A stretch of DNA of 64,000 nt, taken from NCBI RefSeq assembly GCF_003569915.1, contig NZ_KZ984451.1, positions 60,758-124,757 on the forward strand. The letters run 5' to 3'. This DNA comes from Comamonas testosteroni (lineage in GTDB: Bacteria; Pseudomonadota; Gammaproteobacteria; Burkholderiales; Burkholderiaceae_C). This document shows, piece by piece, positions 39,297 to 48,678 of this stretch (position 1 is its first letter; each line of letters opens with the position of its first letter). The position numbers and the translations under genes were made by a program. A model generated the notes under the pieces. It made no database searches. It worked only from the letters and a program-made list of their open reading frames with translations, and was not told the origin of the DNA.

Positions 39297-39425
39297 TGGA
39301 TTGTAAATCCTCCAAATAGCTGATTTTAAAAGAACAAATGACAAAATTAGCCCGACACCCCTTTTTTGAGATGCAGGCTAAGTCATTGATTTTTCAAGGC
39401 ACTGCAATGAGCGCCAGAAAAAGGG
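39297..39425 (-). promoter_or_regulatory. CRISPR leader with perfect IHF-site consensus
   Basis: A 129-bp AT-rich stretch between cas6f and the first repeat. On the minus strand it contains AATCAATGACTTA (39379-39391), which fits the IHF consensus WATCAANNNNTTR at every position, about 83 bp from the first repeat. IHF bends I-F and I-E leaders to let Cas1-Cas2 insert spacers at the first repeat. It also must hold the array promoter; an AT-rich AATTTTGTCATTTG segment is a candidate, not a firm call. Confidence 0.8.
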
Positions 39426-40001
39426 TTAGAACCAAGGTATGGAGCCGCCTTGGCTCAACCCATAGGTATTGAAGCTGCCAACAACGGCATCAGGCTGCAG
39501 CACACCGTGCTCCACAAACAAGCAAAACGGCTGACCGGTGCTGCTGCTGCGCAGTTGCGCAAAAGGCAGATTGGGCCTGCGTTCTACCGCGTCGGGGATG
39601 GCTGCTGCAGCTTGCTCGGCGGTTTCACCTTTTCGTGCCATGCGGCGGCGACGCAGACGATCGGCGTTGGTTTTGAACTGACGGCGCTGCACCAAGCGAT
39701 GTGACGTGCCCGATGGCACCTGTGCCAACTCAGACAGATGCACGTGGTCGCGCATACCTTTAAGCCAGCCTTGCTCCATCAGTCCTGCCAGCGCGGCTTG
39801 CGGGCCATGCAAGCGCAGCACTGGGCCCAGCGTGCGTTTGTTCAGCGGCGCATTCACATGCTGAGGGAAGCTCACGCCAATCTCGCCGGACTTTAGCTGC
39901 ACCAATGCACGGTGCAGCTTGGCCATCAGCGCGCCCAGCAGATGTGCGTGGCTGAACTCTGGGTCGGGCAGCTGCGTAATGTCTATGTAATGCGTGGTCA
40001 T
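39426..40001 (-). CDS. cas6f: Type I-F CRISPR endoribonuclease Cas6f (Csy4)
   Basis: A 191-aa RNase that cuts each repeat RNA at the base of its hairpin and stays bound to the crRNA 3' end in the Csy complex. It aligns along its whole length with Pseudomonas Csy4: HYIDITQLPDPEF at the start, catalytic His30 in AKLHRAL, the arginine-rich helix NADRLRRRRMAR that enters the hairpin major groove, LRSSSTGQPFCLFV and the invariant end YGLSQGG...PWF. It is the last gene of the operon, 6 bp after csy3. Confidence 0.97.
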   Translation of the reverse strand: MTTHYIDITQLPDPEFSHAHLLGALMAKLHRALVQLKSGEIGVSFPQHVNAPLNKRTLGPVLRLHGPQAALAGLMEQGWLKGMRDHVHLSELAQVPSGTSHRLVQRRQFKTNADRLRRRRMARKGETAEQAAAAIPDAVERRPNLPFAQLRSSSTGQPFCLFVEHGVLQPDAVVGSFNTYGLSQGGSIPWF

Positions 40002-40007
40002 AGCCGA

Positions 40008-41024
40008 TCAGCTCGCATCGCCAAACACACCACCGCGGATCAGCACGGCCATCACAAAATGCTGTTGTTCCACTGCAGGCACTTTGTCTTTCAGCAGCCA
40101 CTCGTCCAGCAGGGTATAGAAGTCCTGCTTTTGCTTGGGCTGGCGGTATGCCTTGCCTTGCGTGGTGACCGAGCCGTAGGGCTCCACTGCAATAGGCCCC
40201 AGGTCGGCTGCGCCGTCGTACCAGGTGTCGATAGTGCGAATGGCATTGCCGATTTTTTGCGAGTGCATGGCCGCCACATCATCCACGTGGTACAGCGTCT
40301 TGCTCTTACCATTGCTGCCTTTGTCCAGAATCAGCTCTTGCGAAGGGAACACCTCTTGCCCAGCACCCACGCGCACAAAAGCGGTGATTTGCAGCAGCAC
40401 ATGGCGCTTGCCGGCCAAGCCCTCGGCAATCACCGCACCCAGCTCTTTTACTTTCGAATCAATAGCATCCAGCACACGTGTATTGTGCTCAAGTGCCTGA
40501 AAAGACCAAGACTTCTCAGCCTTGCCGTCTTTAAGCACAGCAACTTCAACTGCAACCTCTTCCGCGCCTTGGCGGTTGCGCCACAAAAAGCGGCCATTGG
40601 CCAAATTGGCGGCATAGCGATTGGCCAGTTCAGCAAAGCCATGCTGCTGCACATAGCCCTGCACAGTTTGCAGCAGCTTGGCCTGATATTCTGCACTATT
40701 GCAAGCCGAAGGCGTGCCTGCGCCAGCCAACACACGCAGGGTGAACTGCACTTTCAGCGTATCGGCGTCAGCGGGCAATGCGGCCACATCCACCGTTTGC
40801 AAATTGGGGTTCTCAATCGCAGCATCCAGCTTGGCTGGGTCCTGGTCTTTGGCTTTCAAACGGTTGCTGATGGTGCCGCGTACGGACTTGGGTTTGATAC
40901 GCACATGTGCCCAGCTATCTGCAGCATTGCGCTCGCTCCAGCGGCCTGCGCGAAAAATAGCGTCAGACGGATCCAGCTTGCGTTCAAAAGCCAGGACGGA
41001 TGCGGTTTTCAGAGTATTCGACAT
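40008..41024 (-). CDS. csy3: Type I-F Csy3 (Cas7f) backbone protein
   Basis: A 338-aa protein from ATG 41024 ([20 protein letters not shown]), with AAGGA ten bases upstream; the longer open frame lacks a ribosome site. Six copies form the helical backbone along the crRNA in the I-F surveillance complex. Family signatures: [42 protein letters not shown] and [12 protein letters not shown]. It sits between csy2 and cas6f with short spacing. Confidence 0.97.
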   Translation of the reverse strand: MSNTLKTASVLAFERKLDPSDAIFRAGRWSERNAADSWAHVRIKPKSVRGTISNRLKAKDQDPAKLDAAIENPNLQTVDVAALPADADTLKVQFTLRVLAGAGTPSACNSAEYQAKLLQTVQGYVQQHGFAELANRYAANLANGRFLWRNRQGAEEVAVEVAVLKDGKAEKSWSFQALEHNTRVLDAIDSKVKELGAVIAEGLAGKRHVLLQITAFVRVGAGQEVFPSQELILDKGSNGKSKTLYHVDDVAAMHSQKIGNAIRTIDTWYDGAADLGPIAVEPYGSVTTQGKAYRQPKQKQDFYTLLDEWLLKDKVPAVEQQHFVMAVLIRGGVFGDAS

Positions 41025-41089
41025 GGTGATAAATCCTTGATCAATTCGTTGAAATTTGGAAAGCAAGAAGAAGCGATGCAGCGCACGGT

Positions 41090-42163
41090 CTAGTCATCGA
41101 CATAGTCGTCATCCTCTTCATCCCATTCATCGTCCTGGCCGTCACCATCCGCCAGAGCGGACTGCGGCTGGTAGTCATTGCGGCAGCGGTACAGGCCCTT
41201 GGCTTCATCGGTTTCGACGCGCCACAACAGTTGCTGCAGATCGTTCAAGCGGTGCGGGCTGATCCATTCGCCCAGCGAATAGATCGACTCCACAAAGCGC
41301 AGCGGCGTTGCCATATCGCGCGCATTAGCAACCGAGCCTGCTTCATGTCGAGCAGATAGCGCGGCGTAGCCCACAGGGATAGGTACGGCCCAGCCACTGC
41401 CTTTGGCGCGCAGCGGGTCGCCCCAGCGCACCTTGCCATCCACCGAAGGTTTGCCCTCGGGGTCTGACAAAGCCTCATGGTTAAAGCGCGAGGCGTGCAG
41501 CCAAGCGTCCAGCAAGGTGGCGTGTTCATCTTTCTTGCGCAGATGTGTCAAACGATCTGCCAACAAATCGTCACGCCCCACCAGCGCAAAGCCCGGCAGC
41601 CATTGACGACGCCATTGGCGAAAGGCTTGCGCACGCTGATCCGGGTCTTCTGGCAGCAAGGCCATCGAAGGCCGTACTTTTTTGCCGGGTACTGGACGAG
41701 ATGGCAGCAAGCTACCACCTGCTACGCGCATTTGCGCAGCAATCTCGCCCACCTGTGCAGCCCAGTCAGCCATGCGGTCTTCACCACCTTGCACCAGCAC
41801 GCTGCTGGCACCAGAAGGCAACTTCTCGGCGACCGCAAAGATCAGCGACACCTGCAAATGCATGCGCCCCTCTTCCACAATCGCGGCAGTGCTGCCGTCC
41901 TTGTCCACGGGGTTGCGCGTCAGATTAAAGGTACGCACGTAGCCTTGGCTTACCTGCTCTTGATGGTGATGGCAGACCACGCCCACACTGAGCAGTTGCA
42001 GCGGAATCTGTGCTTGAGCCAGCTTGCGCTGCAGCGCCCACATCAGCCCAGTAAAGGCAGTGATGGAAGGGAAGCCATGGGTAAGTGGGCTAGAAATGGC
42101 ATTGGCGTTTTGCACGCGCAAATGCGGCAGCACCAGAATGGCTTGGGGTTGAAGCTTGCTCAT
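41090..42163 (-). CDS. csy2: Type I-F Csy2 (Cas5f)
   Basis: A 357-aa protein capping the crRNA 5' handle together with Csy1. It has the typical start ([20 protein letters not shown]), [18 protein letters not shown], the histidine cluster VCHHHQEQV, and [25 protein letters not shown]. The C-terminal ~20 residues are almost only Asp/Glu ([14 protein letters not shown]), an acidic tail I do not expect in all Csy2 proteins. The start overlaps the csy1 end by 4 bp. Confidence 0.96.
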   Translation of the reverse strand: MSKLQPQAILVLPHLRVQNANAISSPLTHGFPSITAFTGLMWALQRKLAQAQIPLQLLSVGVVCHHHQEQVSQGYVRTFNLTRNPVDKDGSTAAIVEEGRMHLQVSLIFAVAEKLPSGASSVLVQGGEDRMADWAAQVGEIAAQMRVAGGSLLPSRPVPGKKVRPSMALLPEDPDQRAQAFRQWRRQWLPGFALVGRDDLLADRLTHLRKKDEHATLLDAWLHASRFNHEALSDPEGKPSVDGKVRWGDPLRAKGSGWAVPIPVGYAALSARHEAGSVANARDMATPLRFVESIYSLGEWISPHRLNDLQQLLWRVETDEAKGLYRCRNDYQPQSALADGDGQDDEWDEEDDDYVDD

Positions 42164-43566
42164 GCAGACTCTCCCCGTTCAGCCACCAACTCCGCATGGG
42201 TCTTACGGATGGGAATGTAGTGCGGCGCATCCAGCTTGTCGCGCAGCTCTCGCAATTGCTGCTTGAAGCCGTCTTCATCGGTCAGCAGTTCCTTGCGCCA
42301 TTGGCGTGCTTCCACATCACCGACAGGGAGTAGGTTCTTGAGCTGTTTGTTCAGCCAACGCGCAAAGGATTTTCCTATTTCCGCCGGCCAATCCATATAC
42401 ATCCAGTCATGGGCAAATTGCGCTTCTTCACGCAACTCGGCACGCAATGGGTCCAGCCATAGCTGCTCCATATAGTCCAAGTCTTTAAAGCGTTCGTCGT
42501 CCTTGCTCCAACCGGGTTGCACCAGTTGCTGCAGTTCACCTGCAAATGCCACCAACTCATCGAGCAGTGCATCGATAAAGGCTTCGCGGCGCTGGCGGGT
42601 TGCCAAATTCGGCTCAGGCTCTGACGCCAAGAACTTTCGCAAGGCACGCACAGTGCGGCGCACCTCAGGCCGTGCGATAAACAGGCGATCAAACACGGAG
42701 ACCGCATGCACCGGCAAACGTACAGCACTGGGCGTCCACGTCGGAGGCAGCGAAGCCAGCAGATAGTTCACCCCGCCGCGCTCGCTATTGAGCTGCGAGA
42801 TATTCTGTGGCTTGGTTCCACCCATTTTTTGCGATGCTAGGCCCGGGTAGTCATGAAACACCCCGTCATGCGGCTTGCGCTCACGCCGCGCTACACGAGC
42901 TGCCTTGTTGGCATCGCCAAACCGGTGCTCTTGAATCTCGCCATACACCGCATGTGCCAGTGATGTGGCGTACAGCGGTGCCAGCAGTTCGTATTGCGCA
43001 TCGTCAGCCGCGTCGTCGCCCGTCAGCCAATACAGCTGCTTGGCACGACCATGGCTGCTGGGGCCGCCTGTGCGTGGTGCTGTCAATGACACAAAGGCGT
43101 CGCGCAATGCTTTGGCTTGTACCGGGTCATCATGCAGGGCTTGCAATACGGCGGCGTCTTCAGCCAACAAAGCTGCCAGCAGGCTTTGCCCCGCCACTTG
43201 CAGCTTGAGGAACTTGTAGACATCCAGCGCTGCCGCATTACCCACCACATCGCCCGCAAAATCGGCGCCCAGTGCATGGCTACCCAGCTCTGCCAACACA
43301 GGCAGTTGCGCAGGTTCTACATACAAATTGTTGCCACGCGCGTCGGGGTGAATGGGCTTGAGCGAATGGGTGACGGCCTGGATTTGCTGCACGCGCCTAG
43401 CTGCGTCTTCGAGCCAAGCCGCAGGCTCATGTTGAGCCAACAACTCCTGCCGTTTAGGGTCATCATCCCCCAGCTTATCCAGCTTTGCTTGCAAGCGTTC
43501 GCGTATAAAAGCGTGCGCCGCTGCCTTGAAGCTGTCATATACCGGTACATCTTCGGCTATTGCCAT
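42160..43566 (-). CDS. csy1: Type I-F Csy1 (Cas8f), large subunit
   Basis: A 468-aa protein that recognises the CC PAM and starts target unwinding. Matching features are an N-terminal helix rich in Lys/Asp (RERLQAKLDKLGDDDP), KPIHPDARGNNLYV, KMGGTKPQNISQLNSERGG (conserved in Csy1), and LWLDPLRAELREEAQF toward the C-terminus. It lies 36 bp after cas2-3 and overlaps csy2 by 4 bp. Confidence 0.96.
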   Translation of the reverse strand: MAIAEDVPVYDSFKAAAHAFIRERLQAKLDKLGDDDPKRQELLAQHEPAAWLEDAARRVQQIQAVTHSLKPIHPDARGNNLYVEPAQLPVLAELGSHALGADFAGDVVGNAAALDVYKFLKLQVAGQSLLAALLAEDAAVLQALHDDPVQAKALRDAFVSLTAPRTGGPSSHGRAKQLYWLTGDDAADDAQYELLAPLYATSLAHAVYGEIQEHRFGDANKAARVARRERKPHDGVFHDYPGLASQKMGGTKPQNISQLNSERGGVNYLLASLPPTWTPSAVRLPVHAVSVFDRLFIARPEVRRTVRALRKFLASEPEPNLATRQRREAFIDALLDELVAFAGELQQLVQPGWSKDDERFKDLDYMEQLWLDPLRAELREEAQFAHDWMYMDWPAEIGKSFARWLNKQLKNLLPVGDVEARQWRKELLTDEDGFKQQLRELRDKLDAPHYIPIRKTHAELVAERGESA

Positions 43567-43602
43567 TGCGGACTCCTCCTTTCCAAATTAGTTCTTAAAA
43601 AT

Positions 43603-46600
43603 TCAACTCACTTTGTTAAAGCCCAATGCCACATGCCACCACCAACCTCGCTGACTTTCCGGCAGGCTGGCGGTGGCATAACGCTTGGCACAGCCTTGTA
43701 GCGACAGGCCCTGCGCTTGCGCCAAGCTGCGCAACTCTTCCAATAAATCCACTTGCACCCACGGCTGCACACTGTGCTGCGCGCTGGATTGCGGCGAGGC
43801 ATCAAACACGGTGTGGTACATGGATTCATCCATGCACACATAGAGCTGCTCGCCACGCTTGTCGCCGTCAACCACGCGGTGCAGCAGCAGCTTTTCCTCA
43901 TCGTCATCGGGTAGTAGCACCACATCTACACGCGGCATGGGGTCGTCACGAAAGCGCTGGTACTGGGGCAGCACACCTGTCAGCCACAGGCTTTCAGGTG
44001 AAGCTTCATCGGCCTCATACCAAGCCAAACAGGCATTGCGCTTCACAGCGGTGGTGATTGCGCTATCGGTTTCGCGCGGCAGCATGGTGTCGCGCATGCG
44101 AGCATGCTCCAAGTCCACCCAATTGCGGCTGGGGTTGAGCTTGCCTTTGGTGGAATCGATACGCTCAATGCGTGGCCGTGCATCAATCGGCCATTGCGGC
44201 TGCGCCCATTCATTGAGTTGACGTGACAGCAACTCTTGCAGACTGTGGGATTTGAAGTGGAAATGCTTTGCGGCATCGCTGCTTGTCTGTGCCAACTGCT
44301 CCATCTCAAACCCGGGTTTGCAATAGGCTGCACGGCCTGGGCGCTCCAGCGCACGCAAATTAGTGTCCAGCACTACCACATTGACCGTCTGGACTTCTGC
44401 TGTGCGATGCCGCCGCACACGGCCTGCAAGCTGGATCAACGAACGCATGGACGATGGCTCGACCACGGCCCAGTCGTAGTCATGATCTCGACCAACCTCT
44501 GTAACTGGAGAACCGAGCACAACAAAGAGCTGATCTTGCTCAGGATTCGCATCTATCAACGCCCGAATGTCAGGGCGCTGAAACACTGGGTCAGGCCCAT
44601 CATCCGCACCGCGGCGGTTGAGCACGGTGTCCAGTTGCTGCTCTATGACCGAGCGCGCCAGCAGCGGAAACTGCGAGTGATACACACACAAGTGCACACG
44701 CACACCCGGCTGTAGCGCACCCTGCGCGAACATGGCCTGGGCCACATCGAACAGTGGCGCAATATTGGCCATGCGGATCAGACCAAAGCTCACGCGTTTG
44801 CCACTGACAGGGTCAACGCTATGGTTTTGAGACTGCTGATGCAGGCGCAATGCGCTGCGCAGCATGAATTGAGCCAAAGCCTTGCGGCGCTCGGCCTCGC
44901 CCATTCCGACAGCAGCCCACTCCTTTGGCAAACCCACAATCCTCGCCAGCCGCCTTGGCGCAGCCTTGCTCAGTTGCGCCATGCGCTTTTGCACGAAGGA
45001 TTGGTGGGCATCGGCAAATTGGCTAGCTTGGGCGCAATCGGCCGCCGATTGGTTGAACTCGTCCACCCACAGGCAGCAGATATTGAGCGGCTCATCAGGC
45101 CGCTCGCTGCGATGCCGCTGAAATACGGCACGCCCGGCGCGGTAAGCGCGAAACAACCCCTCCACCAAGGCCGGTGGCAAAGTGGCCGATGACAGCAGCA
45201 CGCGGCTACCCAACAAGCCCGCCCAGTGCACCAGGCGGGTGAGTGCAGGCAGATCAGCCATATCAAAGTCGTCCGGCTCGTCCAGCACCAGATCGCCGGT
45301 GAGCAAACGCAGCATGGGCGCAATCTGACGGCCACCGCGCAGGCTTTCCGTAGCTGGCGTGAGGTGATCTACCGTGCAGACCAGCAGCGGAGCCGCAATC
45401 AAGCTACGCACCTGGGCATCGTCGGTCAGCCGCTCCAGCAGCGGGTGGCGGTCATTGCCTTCAAACAGCACCTGCCCGCCTTCGTCGAGCAAGGCTTGGC
45501 TGGATGCAGAGCCTGTGGCCTCGGCCTGTTGCTCCCAATATTCAAACAATGCACGACTCGCCGCACCGCCGACCTTGATGGCCAGTTGTTCGTCATTGAG
45601 CCCCAGATCATGCTGAAAGCTGCGCCCGGTCTGCAAAGTCAGGGTGCGCAAACCAATCGCAAAAGCACAGCGCAGGCCCAGCGCCGGATCGGCCAGCGCA
45701 TTCATGATGCGCGCGTTGCCCAAGGTTTTGCCGCAGCCCGTAGACGCCATATTGACGATAAACGCACCTTGGTTGGCCGCGCGCTGCCGCACGCTGGTGG
45801 CCAGATCGGCCGCTTTGTCCTGCCATTGAAAGCGGGCGTTGCTGTTGCGCTTTTTCAGACCCTTGTGGTTTTGCAGCGCAGGCAGACTGCGCGCCAAAGT
45901 GGGCAGCGAATGCGTGATCAAGCTGGCATGGGCTTGCACGCCCAGCAAATGCTCATCCAGCGTTTGATTAAAAAACGGCGACTTGAGCCCGCCCTTTAAG
46001 CGCTGAGCGCTACTGTTTTTAAGAGTGTTGGCATACAGCGGATAAGCGTCATTGCGATACGGTTTGCGCCGCACTTCGTCTTCAATGCTGGAGTAATGGT
46101 GATCCGCCAGCATCAAGCACATGCGGCTGATGTGCATGGCAAACGGATCGTGCAAAGCAGGCATCCGCTGGCACTGCGAGGCCAGCTGCAACAGCTTGCG
46201 TGCATAACGGGCAGCCTGTTTACGCCAAGGCAGCTGGCTCACAGGCAAACCATGCGGAAACTTCCAGTAGGACTTTTTGTGCGCTTCGCTCACCACCTCG
46301 CGCGGTTCGTTCCAGTCTGCATTGATGCGATCCAGTAATCCATCCAGCAAGCGCGCAGGAACATCGGACGGGCGTGAACCAAAGCGCTTAAAGATGCGCG
46401 CATCTTCATCCAAATCATCGGCATGCTGCTGATCCACCCGGTTGGGCAGACAGGGCAAGCGATGGTGTGTGAGCACCAACCAGGCCACAGCCTGCGCCAG
46501 CGGTGGCAAGCAGACAAAGGGGTTGGCCACATCTTTTTGGGCAGCGCTCCAAGCCGCATCGTCTAAGCCATCGCAGAGCAAGCGGCCGCCAGATCTATCC

Positions 46601-47172
46601 AGCCACAAAGATTCAAACGCCTTGCTATCGGCGGCCTCATCAGCGCAATCTGCCAAGCGCTGTAACCAGCCCACATCACTATCTTTGCCCACAAAGGCCT
46701 GAAACAGTCGCACCGACACCCATTCATGCCGGTAGTGATTGCGCTCACGCAGATTGGGATTGCGCAGCCGCTCTTGAAATGCCTGCGTGGCTTTGCCCAA
46801 GTCATGCAGCAGAGCGGCCAGCGCCGCCAGGGCCGTGATCAATGGCAAGTGGTGCCAGGTGTTTTCATCCTCAGCGCGCAACACATTGCTGGCCGTGGTG
46901 TTGGTAGGCACAGCACCTTCGGCATTGAACTGGCGACCATCGCCCACCACCCACAACAACTCGCTGTGGTCTCGCCCTCGAATCCAATGGCAAGCAACGG
47001 CGGTGTTTTTGCGGGCAGTCTGGCGCAGCAGTTTGCGTACCGTATCCAGCCCAGCTTGGGTGATTGGCGTTTGCCAGGTGCGCTCGCCACGCCGCTCGGC
47101 AAACTGGTCGAGGATGCGGCGCGTTTCAGTCAACGCTCGCTTGCTGCATTGGGAGACAAACAGCACATTCAT
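43603..47172 (-). CDS. cas3: Type I-F Cas2-Cas3 fusion helicase-nuclease
   Basis: A 1,189-aa fusion. Residues 1-~95 are the Cas2 domain (MNVLFVSQCS...) that joins Cas1 for spacer integration. The HD nuclease follows with LLHDLGK (His123-Asp124), then the SF2 helicase: Walker A ASTGCGKT near residue 476, the DExx-like LVLDEPDDFD near 630, LLSSATLPP, and SLIQLAGRVRRHR as the last helicase motif. In I-F systems this protein takes part in adaptation and also degrades the target after Csy recruitment. The start overlaps the cas1 stop (ATGA), so the two are coupled in translation. Confidence 0.97.
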   Translation of the reverse strand: MNVLFVSQCSKRALTETRRILDQFAERRGERTWQTPITQAGLDTVRKLLRQTARKNTAVACHWIRGRDHSELLWVVGDGRQFNAEGAVPTNTTASNVLRAEDENTWHHLPLITALAALAALLHDLGKATQAFQERLRNPNLRERNHYRHEWVSVRLFQAFVGKDSDVGWLQRLADCADEAADSKAFESLWLDRSGGRLLCDGLDDAAWSAAQKDVANPFVCLPPLAQAVAWLVLTHHRLPCLPNRVDQQHADDLDEDARIFKRFGSRPSDVPARLLDGLLDRINADWNEPREVVSEAHKKSYWKFPHGLPVSQLPWRKQAARYARKLLQLASQCQRMPALHDPFAMHISRMCLMLADHHYSSIEDEVRRKPYRNDAYPLYANTLKNSSAQRLKGGLKSPFFNQTLDEHLLGVQAHASLITHSLPTLARSLPALQNHKGLKKRNSNARFQWQDKAADLATSVRQRAANQGAFIVNMASTGCGKTLGNARIMNALADPALGLRCAFAIGLRTLTLQTGRSFQHDLGLNDEQLAIKVGGAASRALFEYWEQQAEATGSASSQALLDEGGQVLFEGNDRHPLLERLTDDAQVRSLIAAPLLVCTVDHLTPATESLRGGRQIAPMLRLLTGDLVLDEPDDFDMADLPALTRLVHWAGLLGSRVLLSSATLPPALVEGLFRAYRAGRAVFQRHRSERPDEPLNICCLWVDEFNQSAADCAQASQFADAHQSFVQKRMAQLSKAAPRRLARIVGLPKEWAAVGMGEAERRKALAQFMLRSALRLHQQSQNHSVDPVSGKRVSFGLIRMANIAPLFDVAQAMFAQGALQPGVRVHLCVYHSQFPLLARSVIEQQLDTVLNRRGADDGPDPVFQRPDIRALIDANPEQDQLFVVLGSPVTEVGRDHDYDWAVVEPSSMRSLIQLAGRVRRHRTAEVQTVNVVVLDTNLRALERPGRAAYCKPGFEMEQLAQTSSDAAKHFHFKSHSLQELLSRQLNEWAQPQWPIDARPRIERIDSTKGKLNPSRNWVDLEHARMRDTMLPRETDSAITTAVKRNACLAWYEADEASPESLWLTGVLPQYQRFRDDPMPRVDVVLLPDDDEEKLLLHRVVDGDKRGEQLYVCMDESMYHTVFDASPQSSAQHSVQPWVQVDLLEELRSLAQAQGLSLQGCAKRYATASLPESQRGWWWHVALGFNKVS

Positions 47173-48173
47173 GCTAGCTCCGCCTTGCCTACACTGGTCT
47201 GCAGCTCCAACCGCGCTGTGTCCGTAGCGATGGCTTTGAGGCTGTCGATGATGAAGTCCAGCGACTCGCTGCGCGTGAGCGCTTCTATGCAGTTGCGGCG
47301 AAACGCTTGCTCATCGTCGCCACGCATGGCAGACAAAAATGCCTGCGGTAGGATGGCCGCGTCTTTGACCAAATCCGCGGCATCAAACACCAGCCCGCCG
47401 CGCCGTGTCTTGCCATGCAACACGGCCAAGCCATGCGGCAAGCCCAGTACCCAGGTGGCAGTCGCACCGAGGCCATAGCCCAGGTAGTTACCATGATCCA
47501 GAAAACGATTGGCAGAGTCCGTACCTGTACCGCGCTTGGCGCGCGTGAAATCGCCGTAGCCCGTGGCATCCACCGCCAGTTTGAAAAGCGCTTTGGTCAG
47601 TCGCGCTTCATCGGTGAGCAAGGCCGTGACATCGGGGGCATTGACCACCAGCGGTTTGAATTGGTTGACCAATGCCTGCAGCCGCGCCACATTGACATCG
47701 AAACCCGCTTCACGCAAGGCTCGGGTGTTCCACTCTTTGAGCAATCTGTCCAAGCGCAGGCTTTGCAGTTGCTTGGCTGCGGCCAAACGCAAGTCGTCGT
47801 CAAACCAGAACTTCACCCAGGCTTGCAGATATTCGGTGGGCCGGTATTCGCTTTGCGGCGTGAGCCAAGCGACTTCGACATCAACCTCGTTGGCGCTGAA
47901 CAGCGGCGTGCCGCCGCCACCGCAAAAGCCCACCAATACCCCCGCCTTTGCCAGCTCGCGCATGGCGGCCTGGGTGATGGAGGTGCCTGTGCCCAGCAAG
48001 ATGCTGGTGGTGTTGGCTATGGGAATATTCCAATACAGGCTGCGCTTGCCTGCATCGGTCACATATTCCACGCGGCCGCCGTTGACGAGGACACGGCAGT
48101 GCTCTAAATAGTAGATATTGGCACGTGCCGAGTGCAGTATTGTCTTGAGATCCTGAGATTTGATTTCTTGCAC
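47169..48173 (-). CDS. cas1: CRISPR integrase Cas1 (type I-F)
   Basis: A 334-aa integrase that inserts new spacers at the leader. It has LHSARANIYYLEHCRVLVNGGRVEYVT, SILLGTGTSITQAAMRELAKAGVLVGFCGGGGTPLF typical of I-F Cas1, and HGLAVLHGKTRRGGLVFDAADLVKD containing the metal-binding His and Asp. It is the first gene of the six-gene cas operon. The 124-bp region upstream is AT-rich and should hold the promoter. GGTGGAGG lies before the start. Confidence 0.97.
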   Translation of the reverse strand: MQEIKSQDLKTILHSARANIYYLEHCRVLVNGGRVEYVTDAGKRSLYWNIPIANTTSILLGTGTSITQAAMRELAKAGVLVGFCGGGGTPLFSANEVDVEVAWLTPQSEYRPTEYLQAWVKFWFDDDLRLAAAKQLQSLRLDRLLKEWNTRALREAGFDVNVARLQALVNQFKPLVVNAPDVTALLTDEARLTKALFKLAVDATGYGDFTRAKRGTGTDSANRFLDHGNYLGYGLGATATWVLGLPHGLAVLHGKTRRGGLVFDAADLVKDAAILPQAFLSAMRGDDEQAFRRNCIEALTRSESLDFIIDSLKAIATDTARLELQTSVGKAELA

Positions 48174-48297
48174 ATAACCTCCACCCGAGGTTGTAACAAA
48201 AAACCACTACTAATCAAAACATTCTTTTCTCGTTCTATTTATTTGCATCAACCCTGCAAATAATCGAAGCCATTCCTATTGATTAAAAACGGGAAAA
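48174..48297 (-). promoter_or_regulatory. AT-rich region upstream of cas1, probable cas operon promoter
   Basis: A 124-bp stretch clearly richer in A/T than the flanking genes separates cas1 from a small hypothetical gene on the same strand. Several TTG-N-TAT-like arrangements occur, but I cannot pick one promoter with certainty. Confidence 0.4.
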
Positions 48298-48678
48298 TCA
48301 AAAGTAGCTGCGCACCGACTTGCCGTTTCCCGAGCGGACACTGCGCAACCCAGGCCTTGTCAGCAAAATCTCCTTGCGTGGCCCTTCCAGCCGCTGCAGG
48401 ACAATCGCACCATCATCATGCAGGTAGATACGGATGATCTGAAAGTCCTCAATATCCCAATAAGCAACCTTGGTGCCTATGCCCTTCCAGCCTCGCTCCT
48501 CGGTAAATTCCGCCCCACGCAGCCGGTGCAGAAATCGCTCGGGAACACCCAGCGAAAGATTTGCCTCAATCCATTCGCTAATCACAAGATTGAAAGCGGT
48601 CTGTTGATTGGAACAAGGCGGCGCACTTTCCATACGCTCCAGCCAAGCCCTCAAGCGAACATCAAAGGAATGAATCAT
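48298..48678 (-). CDS. Hypothetical protein upstream of cas1
   Basis: A 126-aa basic protein from ATG 48678 (MIHSFDVRLRAWLERME). It contains two aromatic, mixed-charge stretches (WLERMESAPPCSNQQTAFNLVISEWIEANL and AYWDIEDFQIIRIYLHDDGAIVLQRLEG) that look like helices followed by a small beta-sheet, and ends with KSVRSYF. No family recognised. It is on the same strand as the cas genes but separated from cas1 by a likely promoter, so a functional link is unproven. Confidence 0.6.
   Translation of the reverse strand: MIHSFDVRLRAWLERMESAPPCSNQQTAFNLVISEWIEANLSLGVPERFLHRLRGAEFTEERGWKGIGTKVAYWDIEDFQIIRIYLHDDGAIVLQRLEGPRKEILLTRPGLRSVRSGNGKSVRSYF

Noticed and set aside
31344..39300. Many open frames with repeated FLSCLCGSE or SELPVRQRT peptides
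   Set aside because: They arise from translating the 28-bp CRISPR repeat in different frames; the 60-bp period and variable spacers show this is an array, not a repeat protein.
39297..48297. Anti-CRISPR or transposon-encoded (Tn7-like) I-F variant
   Set aside because: All six standard I-F genes including cas1 and cas2-3 are present, and no tns genes or small inserted frames occur.
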